A stretch of 64,000 nt of DNA from Pseudarthrobacter sp. L1SW (GCF_020809045.1 NZ_CP078079.1:1612001-1676000), one strand, 5' to 3'. Numbered from the stretch's first letter, positions 26,861 through 37,807 are shown. Numbers and translations: made by a program. Notes: generated by a model from the sequence alone, not told the origin.

Positions 26861-27966
26861 TTGCACTTTTGATCGGCGCCGGGCTGGCCCTCCTCTGCTC
26901 CCTGGTGGGCACGCCGCTGTTCATCCGGCTCCTGGTCCGCCGCGGCTACGGCCAGTTCATCCGCGACGACGGCCCGACGTCCCACCACACCAAACGCGGA
27001 ACACCCACCATGGGCGGAACCGTGGTGGTGGCAGCGGTCCTGCTGAGTTACGGGCTGACGCACCTCATCATGCTCATGGTGAATCCGGATTCCCCAGGCC
27101 CTTCCGCCTCCGCCCTGATCCTGCTGTTCCTCATGGTCGGAATGGGGCTGGTCGGATTCCTGGATGACTTCATCAAAATCTCGCGGCAGCGCAGCCTGGG
27201 GCTCAATGCCAAAGCGAAGCTCATCCTGCAGGCAGCAGTGGGCGTCATTTTCGCCGTGCTTGCCCTCAACTTCCCCGATGAGGACGGCCTCGCGCCGGCC
27301 TCCACCAAGATTTCCCTGGTCCGGGACCTGCCCTGGCTGGACCTCGCCTTCGGCGGAACCGTGCTGGGCGCCATCCTCTTCGTCATCTGGTCCAACCTGA
27401 TCGTCACCGCGGCAACCAACGGGGTGAACCTGACGGACGGCCTTGACGGTCTGGCTGCCGGGGCCTCGGTCATGGTTTTCGGCGCGTATACCCTCATGGG
27501 CATCTGGCAAAGCAACCAGGCCTGCGGGTCACCCCGGGAGGCCGGCAGCGGGTGCTACACGGTCCGGGACCCGCTGGATTTGGCCCTGCTGGCCGCCATC
27601 ATGAGCGCCGCCCTGGTCGGATTCCTGTGGTGGAACACCTCGCCAGCCAAGATTTTCATGGGCGATACCGGCTCCCTCGCCATCGGCGGCGCAATCGCAG
27701 GTTTCGCCATCCTCTCCAGGACCGAACTGCTACTGGGAATCATCGGCGGGCTGTTCGTCCTGATCACCCTTTCGGTAATCATCCAGGTGGGTTACTTCAA
27801 GGCCACCGGCGGTAAACGCGTCTTCAAGATGGCACCGCTGCAGCACCACTTTGAACTGAAGGGGTGGGCTGAGGTGACGGTGGTGGTCCGGTTCTGGATC
27901 CTCGGTGGACTTTTCGTCGCCGTGGGCCTGGGAATTTTCTACGCTGAATGGGTTGTGCTGCTGTGA
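26857..27966 (+). CDS. mraY: Phospho-N-acetylmuramoyl-pentapeptide transferase
   Basis: MraY transfers phospho-MurNAc-pentapeptide to undecaprenyl phosphate, forming lipid I in the membrane. The 369-residue product is very hydrophobic, with about ten membrane helices. Diagnostic motifs are [18 protein letters not shown] near the N-terminus, [20 protein letters not shown], and [10 protein letters not shown] near the C-terminus, which together hold the catalytic aspartates and histidines. GTG 26857 follows AAAGGAG by 9 bases and overlaps the murF stop; a longer in-frame start would lie inside murF. It overlaps murD by four bases in the same way. Confidence 0.96.
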   Translation: MIALLIGAGLALLCSLVGTPLFIRLLVRRGYGQFIRDDGPTSHHTKRGTPTMGGTVVVAAVLLSYGLTHLIMLMVNPDSPGPSASALILLFLMVGMGLVGFLDDFIKISRQRSLGLNAKAKLILQAAVGVIFAVLALNFPDEDGLAPASTKISLVRDLPWLDLAFGGTVLGAILFVIWSNLIVTAATNGVNLTDGLDGLAAGASVMVFGAYTLMGIWQSNQACGSPREAGSGCYTVRDPLDLALLAAIMSAALVGFLWWNTSPAKIFMGDTGSLAIGGAIAGFAILSRTELLLGIIGGLFVLITLSVIIQVGYFKATGGKRVFKMAPLQHHFELKGWAEVTVVVRFWILGGLFVAVGLGIFYAEWVVLL

Positions 27967-29522
27967 CCGTTTCCCCCCGCCTCCAGGAGCTCGTGAGCTG
28001 GGATTCCGACTGGGCCGGGCTGCGGGTCGCAGTCACCGGCATTGGGGTCTCCGGGTTCGCCGCCGCTGACACGCTGATTGAACTCGGTGCCCGCGTGGTG
28101 GTGGTTGACGCCGCCACCAGCGACACTGCGAAAGCCCACGCCGATACCCTGAAGATCGTTGGCGCCGCCGACGTCCTGCTCGGGGATGACGCAGTGGCCC
28201 ACCTGCCCAAGATCGACGGCAAGCTTCCGGAGCTGATCGTGACATCGCCTGGCTGGCGGCCCGACCAGGCCCTGCTCGCCGCCGCTGCACGTGCGCACAT
28301 CCCGGTGTGGGGCGACGTCGAACTCGCCTGGCGGGTGCGCATGCGGGAAGGCCGCAAGACGGCGGACTGGCTGGCGATCACCGGCACCAACGGCAAGACC
28401 ACCACGGTGGGCCTCACCGAATCCATGCTGCGCGCCGCCGGACTGAAGGCCATCGCCGTGGGCAACGTGGGTACCCCGATCCTGGATGCCCTCAGGGACC
28501 CGGTGGAGTACGACGTTTTCGCCGTGGAACTCTCCAGTTTCCAGCTGCACTGGTCCGAGTCGATCTCACCCGTGGCCAGCGTGTGCCTCAACGTCGCCGA
28601 GGACCACGTTGACTGGCATGGCTCCTACGACTCCTACCTTGCGGACAAGGCCAAGGTCTACGAACGCACCCAAAAGGCCTGCCTCTACAACGCCGAGCAG
28701 ATCGAAACAGAACGCATGGTGGAAAACGCCGATGTGGTGGAGGGTTGCCGGGCGGTGGGCTTCACCACCCTTACCCCCGCCATCAGCATGCTCGGCGTGG
28801 TGGAAGGCCTGTTGGTGGACCGCGCGTTCATCGAAGAGCGGAGGGACAGCGCCGCGGAGCTCGCTTCGATGGCCGACCTTGGCGCCATTGCGCCGCGGCA
28901 CATGGTGGCCAACGCCCTGGCGGCGGCAGGCCTGGTCCGCGCGTACGGCGTGGAGCCCAAAGCCGTGCGGCAGGGGATCCAGGACTATGTTCCCGGGGAC
29001 CACCGCATCCAGCCGGTCGCCCGCCACAACGGAGTCCTGTGGATCAACGATTCCAAGGCCACCAACCCGCATGCGGCAGCCGCGTCACTCGCCGCATTCA
29101 ACAACGTCATCTGGATCGCGGGAGGCCTCTCCAAGGGCGTGACCTACGACGACCTTGTGCGGGAGCACGCGCACCGGCTCAAGGCGGTGGTCCTGATCGG
29201 GACAGATACGTCCGCACTGGCCGGCGCCCTCGCGCGACACGCGCCCGATGTCCCGGTGATCCAGCCGGCGGCGGGTGACACTGAACAGGTGCAGACTGCT
29301 GCAACAGACGGCATCCAGGCCGGTTCCCCCGCAGCCGGGAAGCCGGTGATGGCCCGGGCGGTTGCGTCAGCAGCCCAGCTGGCCGGCTCCGGCGATACTG
29401 TGCTGATGGCCCCGGCAGCTGCTTCCATGGATCAGTTCTCTTCCTACGCTCACCGTGGTGACACTTTCATCGAAGCTGTCCGCGAGCTGGTGGAAGGGCA
29501 GGCCCAGACCGGCGAGGAGTAA
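27963..29522 (+). CDS. murD: UDP-MurNAc-L-alanine--D-glutamate ligase
   Basis: MurD adds D-glutamate to UDP-MurNAc-L-alanine. The 519-residue product begins with a Rossmann-like UDP-binding domain ([17 protein letters not shown]), then the P-loop [13 protein letters not shown], the catalytic region [24 protein letters not shown] and the C-terminal [14 protein letters not shown] block. It is somewhat longer than the usual 440-480 residues because of insertions in the central and C-terminal domains. The GTG at 27963 overlaps the mraY stop (GTGA). It ends two bases before ftsW. Confidence 0.96.
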   Translation: MTVSPRLQELVSWDSDWAGLRVAVTGIGVSGFAAADTLIELGARVVVVDAATSDTAKAHADTLKIVGAADVLLGDDAVAHLPKIDGKLPELIVTSPGWRPDQALLAAAARAHIPVWGDVELAWRVRMREGRKTADWLAITGTNGKTTTVGLTESMLRAAGLKAIAVGNVGTPILDALRDPVEYDVFAVELSSFQLHWSESISPVASVCLNVAEDHVDWHGSYDSYLADKAKVYERTQKACLYNAEQIETERMVENADVVEGCRAVGFTTLTPAISMLGVVEGLLVDRAFIEERRDSAAELASMADLGAIAPRHMVANALAAAGLVRAYGVEPKAVRQGIQDYVPGDHRIQPVARHNGVLWINDSKATNPHAAAASLAAFNNVIWIAGGLSKGVTYDDLVREHAHRLKAVVLIGTDTSALAGALARHAPDVPVIQPAAGDTEQVQTAATDGIQAGSPAAGKPVMARAVASAAQLAGSGDTVLMAPAAASMDQFSSYAHRGDTFIEAVRELVEGQAQTGEE

Positions 29523-29524
29523 CA

Positions 29525-30865
29525 ATGGTCAGCACGCCAACACGACCGCCGGCCCAGCAGCAGGCCGGCAAGCCACGTCCCGGTTCCTCGGCATCACCGG
29601 CCACCCGGCCTGCGACAGCCGTTACCCGCCTCCGTGCCGGCTACCGGAAGTTCTGGTCGGCCCTGGAAGGAACCGGCACCTCCAGGAACGGCTCCACCTA
29701 CTACCTCATCCTGGGGTCCACCCTGGCGCTGACGGCGATCGGCATCATGATGGTGCTCTCCGCCTCCAGTGTCGAATCGATCGCCGCCGGGAAGTCCCCG
29801 TACGGGGACGCGCTGAAGCAGGGCATGTTCGCCGGGATCGGCATCTTCACCATGTTCGTCCTTTCCCGGGTGAACGTCGTATGGCTCAGGCGGCTGGCGT
29901 GGCCGGCGATCATCGCGGCCCTGGCCCTCCTGGGACTCGTGCAGCTTGTGGGCACGGAGGTCAACGGCAACAAGAACTGGATCGACCTCGGCGGCATCAC
30001 CTTCCAGCCGTCCGAAGCGTCCAAGCTGGCCCTCGCGCTGTGGATGGCCACCGTCCTTGCCAGGAAGGGCAAGCTCCTCAGCCGCTGGCAGCATGTGGCC
30101 GTCCCCGCCGTCCCGATGGCCATCATCATCGTTGTGCTGGTCCTGGTGGGCAACGACCTCGGAACGGCCATGATCATCATGATGATTACCGCTGCCGCCC
30201 TCTTCTTCGCCGGGGCGCCCCTGTATCTCTTCGGCATCGCGGGCCTGGTGGCAGCCGCCGGAACAGCTGTCATGGCCGTGACCAGTTCAAACCGCATGTG
30301 CCGCATCACCTCCTGGTGGACCGGCGAGTCCTGCGCCGACGGCATCGACGCCAACTACCAGGCCACCAACGGGCTTTACGGGCTCGCCTCGGGAGGCTGG
30401 TTCGGCGTAGGGCTGGGGCAAAGCCGGCAGAAGTACAGCTGGATCCCCGAAGCCCACAACGACTTCATTTTTGCCATCATCGGCGAGGAGCTCGGACTGG
30501 TGGGGACCGTCGTCGTCCTCATCCTGTTCGCCATCCTGGGCGCGGCGATCTACCGCGTGGTGGTGGCGCAGGCGGACATGTTCCACCGGGTGCTGGCCGG
30601 CACCATCATGGTGTGGCTGCTGGGGCAGGCTACGGTCAACATGTCCGTGGTGACTGGCCTGATGCCCGTGATCGGCGTGCCCCTGCCGTTCATTTCCTAC
30701 GGCGGATCCGCCCTGCTGATGTCGCTCTGCGCCATCGGGGTGGTGCTCTCCCTGGCCAGGGAGCAGATGGCCCCGTCCATCCGTCCCAAGCGGATGCTCA
30801 AGTTCAAGGCCAAGCCGGCGCGGAAAGACGCGGCCCGGAAGAAGACTGCAAGAAAGCGTGCCTAG
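29525..30865 (+). CDS. ftsW: Septal SEDS peptidoglycan polymerase FtsW
   Basis: FtsW is the SEDS-family glycosyltransferase that polymerises lipid II at the septum together with FtsI. The 446-residue protein has a 55-residue Pro/Ala-rich cytoplasmic N-terminus, then about ten membrane helices. SEDS landmarks are WIDLGGITFQPSEASKLAL, NDLGTAMIIMMI, the large outer loop with GLASGGWFGVGLGQSRQKYSWIPEAHNDFIFAIIGEELG, and GVPLPFISYGGSAL. The catalytic aspartate region is intact. A very basic C-terminal tail (KFKAKPARKDAARKK) stays in the cytosol. The ribosome site GAGGAG overlaps the murD stop. Confidence 0.95.
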   Translation: MVSTPTRPPAQQQAGKPRPGSSASPATRPATAVTRLRAGYRKFWSALEGTGTSRNGSTYYLILGSTLALTAIGIMMVLSASSVESIAAGKSPYGDALKQGMFAGIGIFTMFVLSRVNVVWLRRLAWPAIIAALALLGLVQLVGTEVNGNKNWIDLGGITFQPSEASKLALALWMATVLARKGKLLSRWQHVAVPAVPMAIIIVVLVLVGNDLGTAMIIMMITAAALFFAGAPLYLFGIAGLVAAAGTAVMAVTSSNRMCRITSWWTGESCADGIDANYQATNGLYGLASGGWFGVGLGQSRQKYSWIPEAHNDFIFAIIGEELGLVGTVVVLILFAILGAAIYRVVVAQADMFHRVLAGTIMVWLLGQATVNMSVVTGLMPVIGVPLPFISYGGSALLMSLCAIGVVLSLAREQMAPSIRPKRMLKFKAKPARKDAARKKTARKRA

Positions 30866-30871
30866 CCCTCC

Positions 30872-31972
30872 ATGACCTCCAAGACCCCATCCATCGTCCT
30901 GGCAGGCGGCGGCACCGCCGGGCACATCAGCCCGCTGCTCGCCATTGCCGCTGCCCTGCGGAGCGCATCACCCGATGCCGCCATCCTAGCCGTCGGCACG
31001 CCGTCCGGGATGGAAACCAGGCTTGTCCCCGCGGCAGGGGTTGAGCTGGCCACCATCGACAGGGTTCCGTTCCCGCGGAAGCCTTCGGCTGACCTCGTGC
31101 GGCTTCCCGCGCGCCTTGCCGGTGCCGTACGCCAGGCCGGAGCCATCCTGGACAAAGCTGCCGCGGACGTCCTGGTGGGGGTGGGCGGCTACGTGTGCAC
31201 GCCCATGTACCTGGCTGCCCGCAAACGCCGCATCCCCATTGTCATCCACGAGGCAAATGCCCGCCCGGGCCTCGCAAACCGGGTGGGCGCCATGATGACC
31301 CACAGGGTCGCCGTCGCCTTCGCCAACACCCCTCTCCGGCATGCAGTCCACGTGGGCATGCCGATGCGTACCGAGATTTCGGGGCTGGACAGGGCTGCCT
31401 CCCGCAGCGCCGCCCGGCAGGCACTCGGCCTTGACCCTGCACGGCCGGCGCTGATCGTCACCGGGGGATCCTCCGGAGCGCAGAGCATCAACAGGACCAT
31501 CGCCGCCGCCGTGGAGCGCCTGGCCGGCGCAGGCATCCAGACCCTGCACATCACCGGGCGCGGCAAGACCGTCCTGGACGGTGCCGGAAAGCCGCTTGCC
31601 GCTGACGGCTACCGTCAGGTGGAATACGTCGACGGCATGGAACTTGCGTACGCTGCGGCTGACGTCCTCCTGGCACGTTCCGGTGCGGCCACCGTCTGCG
31701 AAGTTGCTGCTGTGGGGGTACCCGCGGTCCTGGTGCCCCTGCCCATCGGCAACGGCGAGCAGGCACTGAACGCTGCCGGACTGGTTGCTGCCGGCGGCGC
31801 GCTCCTGGTCAATGACCGCGACTTCACCGCCGAGTGGGTGGACAAAGAACTGGTTCCGCTCGTGACGGACCAGGCACGGCTCGCCGCCATGGCAGCCAGT
31901 TCCTACCGGCTTGGCATCCGAAACGCCGATCAGCGGATGGCTGATCTCATCCTGGAAGCGGTGAAAGCATGA
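30872..31972 (+). CDS. murG: UDP-GlcNAc--lipid I N-acetylglucosaminyltransferase
   Basis: MurG adds GlcNAc to lipid I on the inner face of the membrane, making lipid II. The 366-residue GT-B enzyme has the N-terminal [13 protein letters not shown] loop, the central hinge motif [10 protein letters not shown] and the C-terminal UDP-GlcNAc site [23 protein letters not shown]. It starts six bases after ftsW and overlaps murC by four bases (ATGA). Length and motif spacing are standard. Confidence 0.96.
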   Translation: MTSKTPSIVLAGGGTAGHISPLLAIAAALRSASPDAAILAVGTPSGMETRLVPAAGVELATIDRVPFPRKPSADLVRLPARLAGAVRQAGAILDKAAADVLVGVGGYVCTPMYLAARKRRIPIVIHEANARPGLANRVGAMMTHRVAVAFANTPLRHAVHVGMPMRTEISGLDRAASRSAARQALGLDPARPALIVTGGSSGAQSINRTIAAAVERLAGAGIQTLHITGRGKTVLDGAGKPLAADGYRQVEYVDGMELAYAAADVLLARSGAATVCEVAAVGVPAVLVPLPIGNGEQALNAAGLVAAGGALLVNDRDFTAEWVDKELVPLVTDQARLAAMAASSYRLGIRNADQRMADLILEAVKA

Positions 31973-33345
31973 ACCACGCAGCGATCCCCAGCCTCGAATC
32001 GCTGGGCAGGGTCCACTTCGTGGGCATCGGAGGCGTCGGCATGTCAGCCGTGGCCAGGATCATGGTGGCCCGCGGCGTACCGGTCAGCGGCTCCGACGCC
32101 AAGGACTTGCCCGTGATGGCGGACCTCGCAGCGGCCGGTGCGCGCATCGCCGTCGGGTATGCCGCCGCGAACCTGGGCGACGCCCAGACGGTCGTGGCAG
32201 GCTCCGCCATCCGCGCGGACAACCCCGAGATCCTTGCTGCCAAGGCGGCCGGCCTGCCGGTCCTCCACCGGTCCGAGGCGCTGGCCGCCACCATGGGTGG
32301 TGACACGGTGGTGACCGTCGCGGGAACCCACGGAAAGTCCACCACCACCTCCATGGTCACCGTCCTGCTGCAGGGCGCGGGACTGGACCCCTCGTTCGCC
32401 ATCGGCGCCAACGTTCCCTCGCTCGGCGTCAACGCTGCCCATGGAAGCTCCGGGATCTTTGTGGCGGAGGCCGACGAGTCCGATGGATCCTTCCTCAACT
32501 ACCGGCCCCGGATCGCCGTGGTCACCAACGTGGAGCCGGACCACCTGGACCACTACGGTACGGCCGAGGCCGTGTACGAGTCCTTTGACCGGTTCACGGC
32601 GCTGCTGCCCGCGGACGGGGTGCTCGTTGCCTGCGCGGACGACGCCGGCGCGCTGGCCCTTGCCGAAAGGACCCGTCAGCGGGGCACCGCCCGCGTGGTG
32701 CTCTACGGAACCGCGGAGGGTGCGGACCTCGTGCTGCACGACGGCGGTCCGGGCAGTACGGCCGTGTCCACACCGTCAGGCCGCTACCCGCTTGCCCTGC
32801 AGGTGCCCGGGCGGCACAACGCGCTGAACGCGGCGGCCGCCTTCGCCGTCGCCCTTGAACTGGGAGTTGACCCCGGCGTTGCGGCCGGCGCCCTTGCGCA
32901 CTTTTCCGGTGCCTCCCGGCGTTTTGAGTTCAAAGGCGAGGGAAGGGGAGTGCGCGTGTTCGACGACTACGCCCACCACCCGACCGAAGTGCGCGCTGCC
33001 CTCGCCGCGGCCCGCTCCGTTGCGGGGGACCACAAGGTGCATGTCCTTTTCCAGCCGCACCTGTTTTCCCGCACCCGCGAATTCGCACAGGAGTTCGCTG
33101 ATGCCCTCAACCTTGCCGACACCGCCCTGGTGCTGGACATCTATCCCGCCCGCGAAGATCCCATCCCGGGCGTGACCAGCCAACTCATAGCCGACCACCT
33201 GGACCAGGGCGGCCGGCTGGTGGCGGCCGCGGATGCCGTGGCAGTCCTGGCTTCCGCCGCGGCCGACGGGGACATTGTGGTGACCGCCGGCGCCGGTGAT
33301 GTCACAGCCTATGGGCCGCAGATCGTCGAGGCGCTGCGTGGCTAG
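31969..33345 (+). CDS. murC: UDP-N-acetylmuramate--L-alanine ligase
   Basis: MurC joins L-alanine to UDP-MurNAc, the first step of stem-peptide assembly. The 458-residue enzyme has the N-terminal [14 protein letters not shown] dinucleotide-like fold, the P-loop [12 protein letters not shown] near residue 118, the metal-site EADESDGSF block and the C-terminal [14 protein letters not shown] motif. The ATG overlaps the murG stop, and the last bases overlap the ftsQ start by eight. Its place between murG and ftsQ is the same in other actinobacteria. Confidence 0.96.
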   Translation: MNHAAIPSLESLGRVHFVGIGGVGMSAVARIMVARGVPVSGSDAKDLPVMADLAAAGARIAVGYAAANLGDAQTVVAGSAIRADNPEILAAKAAGLPVLHRSEALAATMGGDTVVTVAGTHGKSTTTSMVTVLLQGAGLDPSFAIGANVPSLGVNAAHGSSGIFVAEADESDGSFLNYRPRIAVVTNVEPDHLDHYGTAEAVYESFDRFTALLPADGVLVACADDAGALALAERTRQRGTARVVLYGTAEGADLVLHDGGPGSTAVSTPSGRYPLALQVPGRHNALNAAAAFAVALELGVDPGVAAGALAHFSGASRRFEFKGEGRGVRVFDDYAHHPTEVRAALAAARSVAGDHKVHVLFQPHLFSRTREFAQEFADALNLADTALVLDIYPAREDPIPGVTSQLIADHLDQGGRLVAAADAVAVLASAAADGDIVVTAGAGDVTAYGPQIVEALRG

Positions 33346-34285
33346 CACCCGCCGGCCCACCTACACGTCCACCGGCCGGGCCGGTGGAGGAGGCGGCGAC
33401 GACGTCATTTCCGCATCCCGGAGTGTCCCGGAGCCCGCTCCAGACAAACCGCACAAGCCGAAGAAGCCCCGGCAGCCTGCCAAGGCCGGCGTTCCGGGCT
33501 TCGGCCGCGGCAAGGGCAAGGGGAACAAAGCGGAACCCCCGGCGGCGTCCGGCACGGCCGGGGCGAACGTGGTGGCTTTCCCCGAGCCGAAAGGAAAGCG
33601 GCGGAAGCGGAATATCCTGACCGCGGCCGGCATCCTCCTGGCCGTCGTGGCGGGGCTGCTGGCGGCGGCCATTTTTTCGCCGGTCCTGGCCGTCCAGACC
33701 ATTTCGGTATCCGGGACGCACCTGCTGACCCCTGCCCAGGTGCAGGCCGCGCTTGAGCCGCTGCAGGGCAAGCCGTTGCCCCAGGTCACCGACGAAGAGG
33801 TGGCCCGGCTGCTCGAACCCCTGGTCCAGGTCAAGTCCGTGTCCGCGCAGGCGAGGCCCCCGTCTGGCCTCGCCGTGGCAGTGCGGGAAAGGGTTCCGGT
33901 AGCCCTGGTCAAGCAGGGGGAGCAATACCAGCTGGTGGACGTCGACGGCGTGCAGCTGGCAGCCACGGCCGATCCTGCGTCGGTGTCGCTCCCGGTGATC
34001 GACGGCGGCGCGGGCACCATCGGCCAGGATCTCTTCCGCGCCACGGCCGCAGTCCTGGGCGCCCTGCCGGCGGACGTGCTCGCCAAGCTCTCCAACGCCT
34101 CCGCCCAGTCGGTGGACGCGGTGGAACTCAAGCTCGTGGACGGCCAGACCATCATCTGGGGCAACGCCGGCGAAAAGGAACTCAAGGCCAAGGTCCTGGC
34201 CGCACTCCTGAAAGTTCCGGCCGACCCCAAGAACCCCGTCAGGGTCTACGACGTGAGCGTGCCCCGGCACCCGGTGACCCGCTGA
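33338..34285 (+). CDS. ftsQ: Divisome protein FtsQ (POTRA domain)
   Basis: This 315-residue bitopic protein links early and late divisome parts by binding FtsL/FtsB. A long, basic and Pro/Gly-rich cytoplasmic segment of about 88 residues (ending near GKRRKRN) precedes one membrane helix at about 90-112, then a POTRA domain beginning VQTISVSGTHLLTPAQVQAAL and the FtsQ beta domain. GTG 33338 is chosen because it overlaps the murC stop and gives a start typical of the family; an ATG further upstream lies inside murC. Sequence conservation in this family is low, but topology and position are decisive. Confidence 0.92.
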   Translation: MASTRRPTYTSTGRAGGGGGDDVISASRSVPEPAPDKPHKPKKPRQPAKAGVPGFGRGKGKGNKAEPPAASGTAGANVVAFPEPKGKRRKRNILTAAGILLAVVAGLLAAAIFSPVLAVQTISVSGTHLLTPAQVQAALEPLQGKPLPQVTDEEVARLLEPLVQVKSVSAQARPPSGLAVAVRERVPVALVKQGEQYQLVDVDGVQLAATADPASVSLPVIDGGAGTIGQDLFRATAAVLGALPADVLAKLSNASAQSVDAVELKLVDGQTIIWGNAGEKELKAKVLAALLKVPADPKNPVRVYDVSVPRHPVTR

Positions 34286-34374
34286 GCGCTTTCTTTCCCG
34301 GTATTAATCCGACACGCGGAGCCGGTTATTGAATGTGGCAACCAGAGGAAATACCGTCACAGACATGAGTTACT

Positions 34375-34411
34375 TGACATAACTATAACCTTCAACTCGA
34401 AGGTTAAGGTT
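34375..34411 (+). promoter_or_regulatory. ftsZ upstream element: TTGACA box and inverted repeat
   Basis: TTGACA at 34375-34380 is a perfect -35 hexamer. Just downstream TAACCTT (34387-34393) and AAGGTTA (34401-34407) form a 7-bp inverted repeat with a 7-nt centre. No -10 fits at 16-18 bases, so either the -10 is poor or the repeat binds a regulator. The region gives ftsZ its own control inside the cluster. Confidence 0.5.
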
Positions 34412-34469
34412 GCAGGCTTCAAGCTCTCCATCAGTTTTCGCAATAAGACACGAACAAGGGACACGTAAC

Positions 34470-35708
34470 GTGGCAGCTCCGCAGAATTACTTGGCCGTCA
34501 TCAAAGTCGTCGGCATCGGCGGCGGTGGCGTGAACGCAGTCAACCGCATGATCGAGGTCGGCCTCCGAGGTGTTGAATTCATCGCCATCAATACCGACGC
34601 CCAGGCCCTGCTCATGAGCGACGCGGATGTAAAGCTCGACGTCGGACGCGAGCTGACCCGCGGGCTCGGAGCAGGCGCCAACCCCGAGGTGGGCAAGCAG
34701 GCGGCCGAGGACCACGCGGATGAGATCGAGGAAGTCCTCCGCGGCGCCGACATGGTGTTCGTGACTGCCGGCGAAGGCGGCGGCACCGGCACCGGCGGCG
34801 CCCCCGTCGTCGCACGCATTGCCCGTTCCCTGGGCGCGCTGACCATTGGCGTGGTCACCCGCCCCTTCACCTTCGAAGGCCGCCGTCGCGCCGGCTCCGC
34901 AGAAGCCGGCATCGACGCCCTGCGTGACGAGGTGGACACCCTGATCGTGATCCCCAACGACCGCCTCCTGTCCATAAGCGACCGCAACGTTTCGGTGCTC
35001 GATGCCTTCCGCTCTGCGGACCAGGTGCTGCTCTCCGGTGTCCAGGGCATCACGGACCTCATCACCACCCCGGGCCTGATCAACCTCGACTTCGCGGACG
35101 TGAAGTCCGTTATGCAGGGTGCGGGTTCCGCGCTCATGGGCATCGGCTCCGCGCGCGGCGAGGACCGTGCGGTGAAGGCTGCCGAACTGGCCATCGCGTC
35201 CCCGCTGCTGGAGGCCTCGATCGACGGCGCCCACGGTGTCCTGCTGTCCATCCAGGGCGGTTCGGACCTTGGCCTGTTCGAGATCAACGAGGCCGCCCGC
35301 CTGGTGCAGGAAGTCGCCCACCCGGAAGCCAACATCATCTTCGGTGCCGTCATCGACGATGCCCTGGGCGACGAAGCCCGCGTGACGGTCATTGCCGCAG
35401 GGTTCGACGACGTCAAGGCCACCTCGCCGTCCATGGACCAGTCGCAGCCCCAGGTGGCGCCCCAGCGGCCCGCCGCTCCGGCTGCGGCTCCCGCCCCGTC
35501 CCAGGCCCCGTCCGGCGGTAACCACCAGGCGCACGTCCAGCCTGTCCATGCAGGAGTAGGGGCAGCAGGCCTCAGTAACTGGGGGCAGCAGCGCCCGTCC
35601 GCCGTTCCCGCTGACTCCGGCTTCGACGTGGACCTTCCCTCCGTTGTGGAACCTGACCTGACCGGCAGCCACTCGGATGACCTGGATGTCCCCGACTTCC
35701 TGAAGTAG
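34470..35708 (+). CDS. ftsZ: Cell division GTPase FtsZ
   Basis: FtsZ is the tubulin-like GTPase that builds the division ring. The 412-residue product has the nucleotide-binding [14 protein letters not shown] start, the tubulin signature [11 protein letters not shown] near residue 105, the NTDAQAL loop and the synergy-loop motif [12 protein letters not shown] variable Pro/Ala/Gln-rich linker (about 325-390) precedes the conserved C-terminal peptide [10 protein letters not shown], which in actinobacteria binds SepF and FtsW; there is no ftsA here, so SepF, encoded downstream, probably tethers it to the membrane. GTG 34470 with AAGGG 9 bases upstream gives the usual N-terminus. An upstream repeat element suggests separate control. 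Confidence 0.97.
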   Translation: MAAPQNYLAVIKVVGIGGGGVNAVNRMIEVGLRGVEFIAINTDAQALLMSDADVKLDVGRELTRGLGAGANPEVGKQAAEDHADEIEEVLRGADMVFVTAGEGGGTGTGGAPVVARIARSLGALTIGVVTRPFTFEGRRRAGSAEAGIDALRDEVDTLIVIPNDRLLSISDRNVSVLDAFRSADQVLLSGVQGITDLITTPGLINLDFADVKSVMQGAGSALMGIGSARGEDRAVKAAELAIASPLLEASIDGAHGVLLSIQGGSDLGLFEINEAARLVQEVAHPEANIIFGAVIDDALGDEARVTVIAAGFDDVKATSPSMDQSQPQVAPQRPAAPAAAPAPSQAPSGGNHQAHVQPVHAGVGAAGLSNWGQQRPSAVPADSGFDVDLPSVVEPDLTGSHSDDLDVPDFLK

Positions 35709-35716
35709 GCCGCGGC

Positions 35717-36406
35717 TTGTTCCATTGGCGCGCCGAGATCCTGCCCGGGGTCTCGGCGGCGTTCACTGACAGCGGCGCCGGCAACCTCGCACTGCACGTG
35801 GGCGACGACCCCCGGGCAGTGCTGCGGCGCCGTGAACAGCTTGAGGCCGCCGCGGGTATCGGGCCTGAGGGCCTGCGGTTCATGGACCAGGTTCATGGAA
35901 CGGCCGTTGCCGTGATGGAGCGGGCAAGCGCGGCCCCACAGGCGGACGGCATGGTTTCGCGCGGGCTGCCGCTCGCCGTCATGGTGGCTGACTGCATTCC
36001 TGTCCTGCTCGCCGGTGAGTCTGCCGACGGTCCGGTCCTGGCTGCCGTGCATGCGGGCCGGCCGGGCGTAGCCAACGGCGTCATCCCTTCGGCGGTGGAC
36101 AGCATGAGGTCCCTGGGCGCTTCGGCCATAAAGGCCTGGCTTGGGCCCTCCATCTGCGGCAACTGTTACGAAGTTCCGGCGGCGCTGCGGGACGAGGTGG
36201 CCGCCCTCGTGCCGGCGACGCTGTCCACTACGTCCTGGGGTACGCCTGCGCTGGACCTGCCGGCCGGTGCCCGGAGCCAGCTGGAGCGCGCGGGGGTTGA
36301 CGTCGAATACGCCGGTCAATGCACGTTCGAGACGGATTCGCTGTACTCGTACCGCCGAGACAGGAACACGGGGCGTTTCGCAGGCCTGGTCTGGTGCCAT
36401 GGGTGA
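35717..36406 (+). CDS. pgeF: Multicopper polyphenol oxidase/purine nucleoside phosphorylase-like protein (PgeF/YfiH)
   Basis: This 229-residue protein belongs to the laccase-domain (YfiH/YlmD) family. Members have been described as purine nucleoside phosphorylases and, in E. coli, as an editor that removes L-Ser wrongly placed in muropeptide precursors; the link to the wall genes favours such a role. Family motifs are MDQVHGT (His), VADCIPVLL (Cys), AAVHAGRPGVANGV (His) and the C-terminal GQCTFETDSLYSYRRD. The start is taken as TTG 35717, 8 bases after ftsZ; no better codon is available. It overlaps yggS by eight bases. The exact reaction is not settled by the sequence. Confidence 0.88.
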   Translation: MFHWRAEILPGVSAAFTDSGAGNLALHVGDDPRAVLRRREQLEAAAGIGPEGLRFMDQVHGTAVAVMERASAAPQADGMVSRGLPLAVMVADCIPVLLAGESADGPVLAAVHAGRPGVANGVIPSAVDSMRSLGASAIKAWLGPSICGNCYEVPAALRDEVAALVPATLSTTSWGTPALDLPAGARSQLERAGVDVEYAGQCTFETDSLYSYRRDRNTGRFAGLVWCHG

Positions 36407-37169
36407 GCCTTCCGCTGACGACGGCGAGGCCGGCCGCCGGGATCCGCTCGGCGAGGATCCACGTACCACAGAGCTGTCCGGACGGCTGGAGGCTGTCAGG
36501 GGCCGCATCAGGGCTGCCGCCGCCGCGGCCGGACGTGCAGACGAGCTCCCCGCGCTGATCGTGGTCACCAAGTTCCACCCCGCCGAGGATATCCGGCGGC
36601 TCGCGTCCCTGGGGGTCACCGACGTCGGGGAAAACCGCGACCAGGAGGCGGCCGCGAAGGCGGAGCTCCTGGCCGACTGCGGACTCACCTGGCACTTTGT
36701 TGGACAGCTGCAGACCAAGAAGGCCAAGTCCGTGGTGCGCTATGCCGCCGCCGTCCATTCCGTGGACCGGCCCCAGCTCGTGGAGGCCCTGGCCAAGGCG
36801 GTGCGGATCCAGCAGGACAGCACCGGCCGGGCGCCGCTGGACTGCTTCATCCAGGTCAGCCTGGAGGACGACGCCGGTGCCCACCGCGGTGGCGCCGCCC
36901 CGTCCGACATTCCACTGCTGGCCGACCGGATAGCAGCAGAGGAGGGCCTTCGCCTGGCAGGCGTGATGGCAGTGGCACCCCTGGGCGCGCCGCCCGGACC
37001 CGCCTTCGAGAAGCTGGCAGGGTTGTCGGCAATGCTGGTGGCACAGCATCCCGGTGCCAGCGCGATCTCCGCCGGCATGAGCCAGGACCTTGAAGCGGCC
37101 ATATCCTTCGGGGCGACACACCTGCGAATCGGTTCCGATATTCTCGGATCGCGTCCCCCGGTGGGGTAG
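36399..37169 (+). CDS. yggS: YggS-family pyridoxal-phosphate homeostasis protein
   Basis: This 256-residue alanine-racemase-fold protein binds pyridoxal 5'-phosphate and is thought to keep PLP and amino-acid pools balanced rather than act as an enzyme. The PLP lysine is in LIVVTKFHPAEDI, followed by GVTDVGENRDQEAAAK, WHFVGQLQTKKAK and the C-terminal SAGMSQDLEAAISFGATHLRIGS phosphate-binding block. The N-terminus carries an acidic extension of about 25 residues. ATG 36399 overlaps pgeF by eight bases. A yggS homologue lies between ftsZ and sepF in mycobacteria as well. Confidence 0.93.
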   Translation: MGEPSADDGEAGRRDPLGEDPRTTELSGRLEAVRGRIRAAAAAAGRADELPALIVVTKFHPAEDIRRLASLGVTDVGENRDQEAAAKAELLADCGLTWHFVGQLQTKKAKSVVRYAAAVHSVDRPQLVEALAKAVRIQQDSTGRAPLDCFIQVSLEDDAGAHRGGAAPSDIPLLADRIAAEEGLRLAGVMAVAPLGAPPGPAFEKLAGLSAMLVAQHPGASAISAGMSQDLEAAISFGATHLRIGSDILGSRPPVG

Positions 37170-37259
37170 CGTCGGTCCTATTGGAAGTGATGGGCGGGGG
37201 ACTCCAGTGCTGTCAAGTCATTGGGCGGCCCGCATAAGGGACACGATTAGGAGTCGACC

Positions 37260-37790
37260 ATGGCCGGCGCTCTGCGCAAGACAATGATCTATCTTGGGCT
37301 CGCCGACGGCGATGAGCATTACGAGTCCGAGCACCAGTCAACACGTAAGGATGAGGACGAAACGATGGAAGCTGACCGCGAGGAGCGCCGTGCACCTGCA
37401 CCCGTCCGCGAGGTCAGCCGCGAAACGTCCTACGCCCCCGAAGAGGAATACCGCGCCCCAGTGACTCCGATCAAACGAGCGGCCTCGAGCCGCGAAGAAA
37501 CCAGCGGACTGCGCCAGATCACCACGATCCACCCCCGCTCCTACAACGATGCCAAGCTCATCGGCGAGAGCTTCCGGGACGGCATTCCGGTGATCATGAA
37601 CGTTACGGACATGGGGGAGGCCGATGCCAAGCGCCTGGTGGACTTTTCCGCAGGCCTGGTTTTCGGACTCCGCGGGAGCATTGAGCGGGTCACCAACAAG
37701 GTCTTCCTGCTGTCGCCGTCGTACGTCGAAGTCATTGGCGATGACAAGAAAGCCAGCGAAACACAGGCAAGCTTCTTCAACCAAAGCTGA
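37260..37790 (+). CDS. sepF: Cell division protein SepF
   Basis: SepF polymerises on the inner membrane and links FtsZ to it, replacing FtsA in actinobacteria. The 176-residue product has the N-terminal amphipathic membrane-targeting helix [16 protein letters not shown], a charged disordered linker rich in Glu and Arg, and the globular C-terminal domain from about residue 86 ([30 protein letters not shown]) through [14 protein letters not shown] 37260 has TTAGGAG 6 bases upstream. A perfect hairpin follows the stop. Confidence 0.96.
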   Translation: MAGALRKTMIYLGLADGDEHYESEHQSTRKDEDETMEADREERRAPAPVREVSRETSYAPEEEYRAPVTPIKRAASSREETSGLRQITTIHPRSYNDAKLIGESFRDGIPVIMNVTDMGEADAKRLVDFSAGLVFGLRGSIERVTNKVFLLSPSYVEVIGDDKKASETQASFFNQS

Positions 37791-37807
37791 GCACCAGGTG
37801 GTGCGTG

